This document shows positions 58,751-64,000 of a stretch of 64,000 bases of DNA, in pieces. The stretch spans positions 128,436 to 192,435 of the forward strand of contig JAVHLM010000009.1 of NCBI GenBank assembly GCA_031082125.1. Direction: 5' to 3'. This stretch comes from Candidatus Eremiobacterota bacterium (lineage in GTDB: Bacteria; Vulcanimicrobiota; CADAWZ01; Ess09-12). The notes under the pieces were generated by a model, which was not told the origin of the DNA, did no database searches, and saw nothing but the letters and a program-made list of their open reading frames with translations. Each line of letters opens with the position of its first letter. Position 1 is the stretch's first letter. Made by a program: the position numbers and the translations under genes.

Positions 58751-58790
58751 GCGCCGTGGCTCACTCGCCGCGGCGCTTTTTCTTTTTCTT
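58751..58790 (+). terminator. Rho-independent terminator overlapping the convergent gene end
   Basis: GCGCCGTGG and CCGCGGCGC form a 9-bp stem (one G-T pair) around an 8-nt loop, followed by TTTTTCTTTTTCTT. It ends the protease transcript. Read on the minus strand the same bases encode the Lys/Arg-rich end of the 58761-59903 product. Confidence 0.9.
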
Positions 58791-59903
58791 GGGCGGCTCA
58801 GGGGGAAGCTTGATTTTGTACACGGTGTAGGGCGTGGTGCGCAGGTCCTTGCCTTCGTTGAACCAGGGCATCAGATGAATCTGGGAGCAGGTGACGTAGA
58901 GGAAGCCGTCCTTTGAAACGGCATAACTGTCAGGCCACAGGAGCCTGCTGTCCTTGAGGAATATCTCGTAGCGCCCGTCGGGACCGTACCTGATGAGCTC
59001 CCTGTTCTCTATATCGCCCAGGTAAAGGTTTCCGGCCGGGTCGCAGATCATCCCGTCTGTCGTAGTGAGGGTCCCCAGCTTTTCTATTTTGTCTTCAAGC
59101 TTCTGCCCCTTCTTCCACTTGCGGGTGTGAAGGGCCGCCGTCTCAATCCGGTAGAGCTTGTTGTCGGTGAGAGGCTTGAAATAGAGATATTTGTTATCCG
59201 GTGTAAGGGCAATCCCGTCTGAGTTGATCTTGAGCGGGCCTTTCTCATTTTTTATCTCCACCCCGTTCACTCGGAATGCATAGGCAGGGTCCGAGAGCAG
59301 CGCGGCATTCTTGTAAAAGACTCTCCTGGCCTTCCCGTCTCCGAGCGAGAGGATTACAAGGGCGCCGTTTCCCGAGTCGGTGAGGTAGGCGCATTTTCTT
59401 TTCGTGTCAATTCTCACGTCATTCAGGTAGCTTGTCTTGTCGGCTATGGCGGGCTCAAAGGGATACACCCGCTCCACCGAGTTGGTCTTCAGGTTTATCT
59501 TCACGAGCTTTGCGGCGCCATCCACCACCTCTCCAAGCTCGGGAGCCGCCGGGTCCACGACCCAGAGGTTCTCCTCGCTGTCAGCGAATAGGGCCTGGGC
59601 GCATACAAAAGCCCCCTTCCCCGGCTCCCCCTTCTTCCAGGAGTTCCACTTTTCATCAGGGAAGGCTTTTACTTTCCCGCCGGGAAGGACCTCGACGACA
59701 GAGTACTTATGCTCGGGAAGCCAGCGGGGGTAGCAGAGAAAGAGCCTCCCTGCAGGCGATACTGCTATGCCGGTGAACTGGTGATCATTGTCCTGAAAGA
59801 CCGTCACGAGGGGATCAGCCCCCTCGGCGGCGGAGAGCGGGCCGCAGGCTGCAAGAGCTGCTATGATTAAAAATGTCAGGATGGTGCTGGTATAACGGCG
59901 CAT
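58761..59903 (-). CDS. Lipoprotein of the Yellow/major royal jelly protein family
   Basis: 380 residues from an ATG at 59903 with AAGGAGG. The signal sequence ends in lipobox LAAC near residue 20. The mature part has the six-bladed propeller phrases of the MRJP/Yellow family: DVRIDTKRKCAYLTDSGNG, RRVFYKNAALLSDP, DGIALTPDNKYLYFKPL, LYRIETAAL, and GTLTTTDGMICDPAGNLYLGDIEN. The C-terminus is PPEPPKKKKKRRGE. Function in bacteria is poorly known; ligand binding or a hydrolase-like role has been proposed. Confidence 0.85.
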   Translation of the reverse strand: MRRYTSTILTFLIIAALAACGPLSAAEGADPLVTVFQDNDHQFTGIAVSPAGRLFLCYPRWLPEHKYSVVEVLPGGKVKAFPDEKWNSWKKGEPGKGAFVCAQALFADSEENLWVVDPAAPELGEVVDGAAKLVKINLKTNSVERVYPFEPAIADKTSYLNDVRIDTKRKCAYLTDSGNGALVILSLGDGKARRVFYKNAALLSDPAYAFRVNGVEIKNEKGPLKINSDGIALTPDNKYLYFKPLTDNKLYRIETAALHTRKWKKGQKLEDKIEKLGTLTTTDGMICDPAGNLYLGDIENRELIRYGPDGRYEIFLKDSRLLWPDSYAVSKDGFLYVTCSQIHLMPWFNEGKDLRTTPYTVYKIKLPPEPPKKKKKRRGE

Positions 59904-60048
59904 AAGGAAGCCTCCTTCATTTCGGTGGTTTTCGCCAAGCGGCAGGGCATCACGGCACTGCTGCCTCTTCAAGGGAAGTATTCGACAGGGGGCGACCTCC
60001 ATTCCTATGAAAAGGGGGCCGCTTTTGCGGAAGAGAAAAATCCGTTTT

Positions 60049-61560
60049 TTACACCGTGTATTCCCGCTCTATCACCTTGGTGATGCAGTTTATGGCGCCT
60101 TTAAGGGAGCTTATCTTGGTCATGTCGATGGGGATGGGCTCGTAGCCGTAATGGCGGTACACGTCCTGGGCCGCCCCGTCAAGCTCCGGGAGGCCGAAGG
60201 AGGGGATGAATATCCTGTCGCCGTCAATGACGCCGTTATTGTACGTTATCCAGGGGACATCGTTGAGATCTGAGCTCCCGAGGTAAGGGACGCGCTCCAC
60301 CTTGTAGCCGTCCTTCTCCAGGCCTTTTCCGATGGCTTCGAGGCTCTTCTGGAGCTTTTTATCACCTTCCAGCTCCTTCATGAGCCTGTCGAGAGGGTTC
60401 CTGTCCGTAAGTCCGATTTTCTCGAGGAACCGGGGGAAGAGCTTCTCCAGGAACTTGGTGAGAAAGTCGGTGCCCCACCCGAGCTTGGTGAGGAGGTCGC
60501 GGCCGTATTTTCGGAACTTCACGGGGTCCTTTGTCTTGATATCCTTGAGAATATCGAGGGCCATCCCGGGATCGCCCAGCGTGACGACGGGCTTCCCCGA
60601 ATCGGGGTCGCGCTTGCCCAGGGGCGTCATGGTCATATCTATATGAAAGGAGGGCTGCTTTCCCTTGTACCCTATGATGACGACCTTCTGACGGGGGAAG
60701 GTGCGGTCAAGCATCAGCTTCGCCAGGTCGGCCTTCTCCATGGTGGCGGCATTTTTTATCTTGAGATCGGATGCGATGGTCTCGTATTTTTCCGGGCATT
60801 TCTTCATGTTCTCGACCATGAAGGCGATGGCGTCGGAGCCAATAAAGAGGGCGTCCCTCGTGGCAAGCTGGTTCCCCCCGTCAACCTGGCGGCCCTCCAT
60901 GCGCTCGTACTGAACTTCGGGGTTATTCTTCGCGATGAGCTCCGGCACCATCATGTCGCCCCAGCCGGGGAACCACTCCCTGTCCTGGCGGATCACCTTG
61001 TTTCCCACGACAAGCGTCGAGTCCTGGGCCCATATGGAGAGGGTCTGCTCGGAGTTTATCACCTGGGCGCGCTCAGGGTTCACTATCTCTCCCTTGTCGG
61101 CCCACTCCTGGATTCTCTCCTTCACATCGTCTACATCGACGGAATGATGGGTAAGGACGGTGAACTTCGCCGAGGGCATGGCGCTCATGAAAGTCTTCAT
61201 GGCTTCAAAGTAAGCCTTGCTGTCGTGTCCTGAGTAGGTGAGGCACATATGCTTGATGGTCCCCTCGTTGGCGGGGATCATGTAGCCTTCCATATCGAGG
61301 CTGCTCTTCGTGGTGTAACGGGCCGTCACGCTGTCAACGGAGGATTTCATTGCCGCGAGTTCAGGCGAATTTTCTTCAAGCTTCCGTGGTGATTTTAGAG
61401 GCTTCTTAGGTGAAATCCCCGGTAGTGAAGCGGAAGAGAGCTCAAGAGCATCTTGAGGGGGAGGAGGCACGGGAAGCTCCTTTACTCCCTGGAAGAGGGC
61501 TCCACCGCTCAATGGCTTGCCGGGCGGGGTGCCTGTAAGACTCCTGTCACCTATCTGCAT
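60049..61560 (-). CDS. Peptidyl-arginine deiminase / agmatine deiminase-like protein with disordered N-terminus
   Basis: 503 residues from an ATG at 61560 (a GTG at 61569 is possible). Residues 1-65 are Pro/Ser/Lys-rich and lack a signal peptide. The guanidino-modifying fold shows ordered motifs: WAQDSTLV, QVDGGNQLAT with Asp ~227 in the place of the substrate-binding acid, FHIDMTMTPLG with catalytic His ~306 and Asp ~308, and GAINCITKVI with the nucleophile Cys ~492. This gives a complete His-Asp-Cys set. A ~100-residue helical insert (~340-430) is unusual. Deimination of arginine, free or in protein, is expected. Confidence 0.75.
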   Translation of the reverse strand: MQIGDRSLTGTPPGKPLSGGALFQGVKELPVPPPPQDALELSSASLPGISPKKPLKSPRKLEENSPELAAMKSSVDSVTARYTTKSSLDMEGYMIPANEGTIKHMCLTYSGHDSKAYFEAMKTFMSAMPSAKFTVLTHHSVDVDDVKERIQEWADKGEIVNPERAQVINSEQTLSIWAQDSTLVVGNKVIRQDREWFPGWGDMMVPELIAKNNPEVQYERMEGRQVDGGNQLATRDALFIGSDAIAFMVENMKKCPEKYETIASDLKIKNAATMEKADLAKLMLDRTFPRQKVVIIGYKGKQPSFHIDMTMTPLGKRDPDSGKPVVTLGDPGMALDILKDIKTKDPVKFRKYGRDLLTKLGWGTDFLTKFLEKLFPRFLEKIGLTDRNPLDRLMKELEGDKKLQKSLEAIGKGLEKDGYKVERVPYLGSSDLNDVPWITYNNGVIDGDRIFIPSFGLPELDGAAQDVYRHYGYEPIPIDMTKISSLKGAINCITKVIEREYTV

Positions 61561-62086
61561 ATGCCTCACTCTTTTCTGAAAAAGTCACTCAAGAGTACGG
61601 AATACCCTTTCTCTCATTGTATACCCGGCAGGCCTGCGAGACAAGAGATTTCGCGTTAGCATTTTGTTAACCTTTGGTAGGAATGACTTAAAAGAAAGCC
61701 TGCCTCCACTGTCCACAGCCTGGTGTACTGGGTGTTCTCTCAGATGGAAGCGGCAGGAGAGGAGTCGCAATCCCCTTCACATCGGGGCTGTCATTCCTTC
61801 CATATAATATACTGCTTCACTCCATCACTGCCCACGTGGAGCGGCCTGTCCCGGGAAAGCCGATGAGCCTCTGGATCAACCTGAACCCCTGCAGAAAATA
61901 TTTTTCTGCCCCTTTCCGCCGGACCATCCGCCACGCACCGCCGCAGAGGGCCATTTCTCTGCGATGGCAGGGCTTTCAGAGGTTCTGGCAAGAAAAATCG
62001 CCGAAGGAGCTTTTCAGGCTCTTCAGGCACCATTCACTGATGGCATTGAATGTCAATAACGACAAGCATTTCTGCAGATGACCATT
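61561..62086. other. Non-coding stretch upstream of the second HNH gene
   Basis: No supported gene. The stretch 61600-62080 has no long ORF with a ribosome-binding site and no clear similarity to the gap before the first HNH gene. No terminal repeats of an insertion sequence are seen. Confidence 0.5.
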
Positions 62087-62138
62087 TTGACATGACCTGA
62101 TTATTTTTGTATAATATCAATAGAGATACAAAAGTATC
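62087..62138 (+). promoter_or_regulatory. Consensus promoter of HNH copy 2 with GATAC-N4-GTATC operator
   Basis: TTGACA (62087-62092), 17-bp spacer, TATAAT (62110-62115), both perfect consensus boxes, then nine bp and GATAC-AAAA-GTATC (62125-62138). Spacing is the same as at 10266-10317. Confidence 0.9.
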
Positions 62139-62175
62139 TGCTCTCTCTGCAAAAAATTGTGAAAGGAGGATTATC

Positions 62176-64000
62176 GTGCATACCGGTGAGATCCGCGAGT
62201 ATCCCGGCTACGAGGCCGTCATGGAGGGCGGGCAGGTTTTCAAAGCTGTCCCCGGCCTCCCGCTGGTCACGTACGGCGCCGACGAGGTGCTCTCGCGGTC
62301 GAACTGCCGCCATATATTCCGCGATCTCACCGCCGAGGTCCTGGACTGGAACCTCTGGTGCCTCTCCCAGGCGGGGGTGAAGCTTGACCTTCTGATCGGG
62401 GAAACGCTTCTCTCCATGAACGGGAAGCTCGAGAGGCTCGGCTACGTGAGGACTTCCGACTTTGTGCGCGAAGAGCTGGGGATTTCCTCCAGGAGCGGCT
62501 ACGAGCTGATGCGGAACGCCAATGAGCTTCAGAACCTCCCCCTCATCAGGGAAGCCATTGAGAGCGGGCAGCTCCGCAAGAGCGCGCTGCGGTATCTTTT
62601 CCAGGTCGTGACGCCTGAGACTGAGGCGGAGTGGCTTTCCAGGGCCATGAGCCTCACGGTGAGAGAAATTGAAGAGGAGGTGAAGATATTTAAATCTGGA
62701 GCCGGAGAGGCCGGCACAGATGCTTCGGAGGATACTGAAGGCGACCCCGGGGGGAGCGGTATCAACGCATTCGTCGCCGGGGATGACGATGAAGAGGACA
62801 CGGGGAGCCTCGCAGTGAACGTGAGGGTTCCTTTTTCTGTTGCCGCGAAGTGGGACAGGGCCCTTGAGGTCTTCCAAAAGTGTGAGGAGGCAGACCTCCC
62901 TTCGGAGTCGTTCGTGGAGGCCCTTCTTGCGGAGTTCGTCGCTTCGGCGCCGCTCGAGGGGATCGGGGAACTGGCCACAATGGTGGAGGCAACCGAGGAT
63001 TCTGGGACAGGGAACCCTGGGGCACCTTGCGCCGGGAGACTTTCTCTCTGTCATCAGCAGGGGAAACTTTCCCAGGGCAGTGAGGCTTCCAGTTGCTCCA
63101 GCAGCAATCCCGGTGATGGCATCCCCCGCGGCGAATCCTCCGATGTTCCCGGCACTCCTGGTGCACAAATGCAGGATTCTCACTGCCATCCCGGCATCGA
63201 GGAGAAGATCCTTCTCATAGGCGCCCTGGCGGGGGCCATCGGCTCTCTCGATGACGAGGCCTCCTTCGGCGAGCGGGACAAGGAAATAGCCCGCCAGGTC
63301 CACAAGGATCTTGAAGAGGTGTCGCGCCTCTGGGAGTTTCTCCCCTGGAAGCCCGTCACGGTGGAGCTTCCCCAGGAGTTTCAAGCTCCCGCGAGCCACA
63401 GGCCCAATGCCGATACCGCCGTCACCCCGGACGGGACCCTGGTGCATCCTGCCGCAGATCCCTTCGAGACGGTCGCAAGGCTCCGGAAGATGGCGACGCT
63501 GCGCCACTCCCTCTCCTTCTACCAGGGGAGGCTCCTGCGGACCCTCAACAATTTCGGGCTTTACAGGGACATGCTCTTCCTCTCCCTGGGGCACTATACC
63601 AGGGAGCGCCTCGGGATGTCCCGCAGCACCGCCTATTCCCTCATTAAAATGGAAAGGAGTTATTTAGAGTATCCCGATATGCTGGACCTTGTGCAGGAGG
63701 GGAAGCTCACCCCCGAGCAGGCGCGGCATCTTGCCAAGGTCTTCATCGAGGGGACCCGCGTCCAGGGGGCGTGGCTCTCCTACGCACAGCAGGTCCCGGT
63801 GGCCACCCTCATCCAGGCGGTCGAGGGGTTCCTCCGCTTCGCGAAGAGGGCGGTCCACAAGAAATGGGACATAGAGCCCGAGGCCTTCGAGGTGGCCGTC
63901 ACGGGGAGGTCCGTCAAGAGGGTTTCCCCATCACTCTCGAATGCCATAGAACCCTTTGGGGATAAGGGTTTTGACGCCGCAGTCCAAATGTGCGCACAGC
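62176..64000 (+). CDS. HNH-family protein, copy 2 (3' end beyond window)
   Basis: 608 codons are visible from a GTG at 62176 with AAAGGAGG. It matches the protein at 10353-12800 over its length: both HTH-like modules are present (DFVREELGISSRSGYELMRN near residue 95 and HYTRERLGMSRSTAYSLIKM near 475), with a variable linker between them that differs in length and sequence. It lacks the ~30-residue N-terminal insert of copy 1. The HNH domain would lie past the window end. The matching promoter and operator suggest common control. Confidence 0.85.
   Translation, partial: MHTGEIREYPGYEAVMEGGQVFKAVPGLPLVTYGADEVLSRSNCRHIFRDLTAEVLDWNLWCLSQAGVKLDLLIGETLLSMNGKLERLGYVRTSDFVREELGISSRSGYELMRNANELQNLPLIREAIESGQLRKSALRYLFQVVTPETEAEWLSRAMSLTVREIEEEVKIFKSGAGEAGTDASEDTEGDPGGSGINAFVAGDDDEEDTGSLAVNVRVPFSVAAKWDRALEVFQKCEEADLPSESFVEALLAEFVASAPLEGIGELATMVEATEDSGTGNPGAPCAGRLSLCHQQGKLSQGSEASSCSSSNPGDGIPRGESSDVPGTPGAQMQDSHCHPGIEEKILLIGALAGAIGSLDDEASFGERDKEIARQVHKDLEEVSRLWEFLPWKPVTVELPQEFQAPASHRPNADTAVTPDGTLVHPAADPFETVARLRKMATLRHSLSFYQGRLLRTLNNFGLYRDMLFLSLGHYTRERLGMSRSTAYSLIKMERSYLEYPDMLDLVQEGKLTPEQARHLAKVFIEGTRVQGAWLSYAQQVPVATLIQAVEGFLRFAKRAVHKKWDIEPEAFEVAVTGRSVKRVSPSLSNAIEPFGDKGFDAAVQMCAQ

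Overview
The window is chromosomal DNA of a GC-rich bacterium whose genes are mostly short operons on both strands. A predicted outer-membrane barrel (49092-49883), type IV pilus-type PilM and PilB, a GAF/HD-GYP protein, PilZ domains, a Hanks-type kinase and many membrane-anchored TPR proteins suggest an uncultured, deep-branching diderm, perhaps of the Eremiobacterota/Xenobia kind. That placement is inference; the window holds no rRNA or other marker gene. TGA, TAA and TAG are all used as stops, and GTG and TTG starts are common.

Layout. 1-1536: a truncated gene ending in 11-residue coiled-coil repeats. 1725-4761: a DUF5989 miniprotein facing an SGNH hydrolase and a beta-propeller. 5003-8644: zinc-ribbon and small membrane protein operon, then a membrane Ser/Thr kinase operon whose second gene carries an in-frame TGA. 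8774-15210: a phosphotriesterase-family hydrolase, an HNH protein of a multi-copy family, and a rhomboid-TPR fusion. 15348-16966: small secreted and zinc-ribbon genes. 17085-25542: a seven-gene reductive pyrimidine catabolism operon that includes an aldehyde:ferredoxin oxidoreductase and a MoaD/ThiS-like protein. 25561-36075: TPR, PilZ, acyl-CoA synthetase-like, ABC-2 exporter, a 46-residue small gene, an ornithine-cyclodeaminase-family enzyme and a repeat protein. 36233-39408: PEGA-like membrane protein, AAA/DUF4143 ATPase, and a predicted ADP-ribosyltransferase. 39421-49883: FucI-like protein, GAF-GAF-HD-GYP, PilM, PilB, response regulator, histidine kinase, and envelope proteins. 49983-56598: zincin, zinc ribbon, sirtuin, second SGNH hydrolase, MazF module, DUF4160/DUF2442 pair and kinase remnants. 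56631-61560: clostripain-like protease, Yellow/royal-jelly-type lipoprotein and peptidyl-arginine-deiminase-like protein. 62176-64000: a second HNH family member, cut by the window edge.

Links across the window. (1) Two loci next to zinc-ribbon genes share a promoter of identical geometry: GTTAACAT, 13 bp, ATGTAACA, 19 bp, TTTACA, 17 bp, GATAAT. (2) Both HNH genes are preceded by near-consensus promoters followed by GATAC-N4-GTATC, and a similar site sits at the promoter of the 46-residue gene. (3) The pyrimidine operon covers every step from uracil to malonate semialdehyde and adds a candidate tungsten enzyme for the final oxidation. (4) Three signal-less enzymes with disordered N-termini (ADP-ribosyltransferase, clostripain-like protease, arginine deiminase-like) belong to families that commonly act on arginine and could be effectors.
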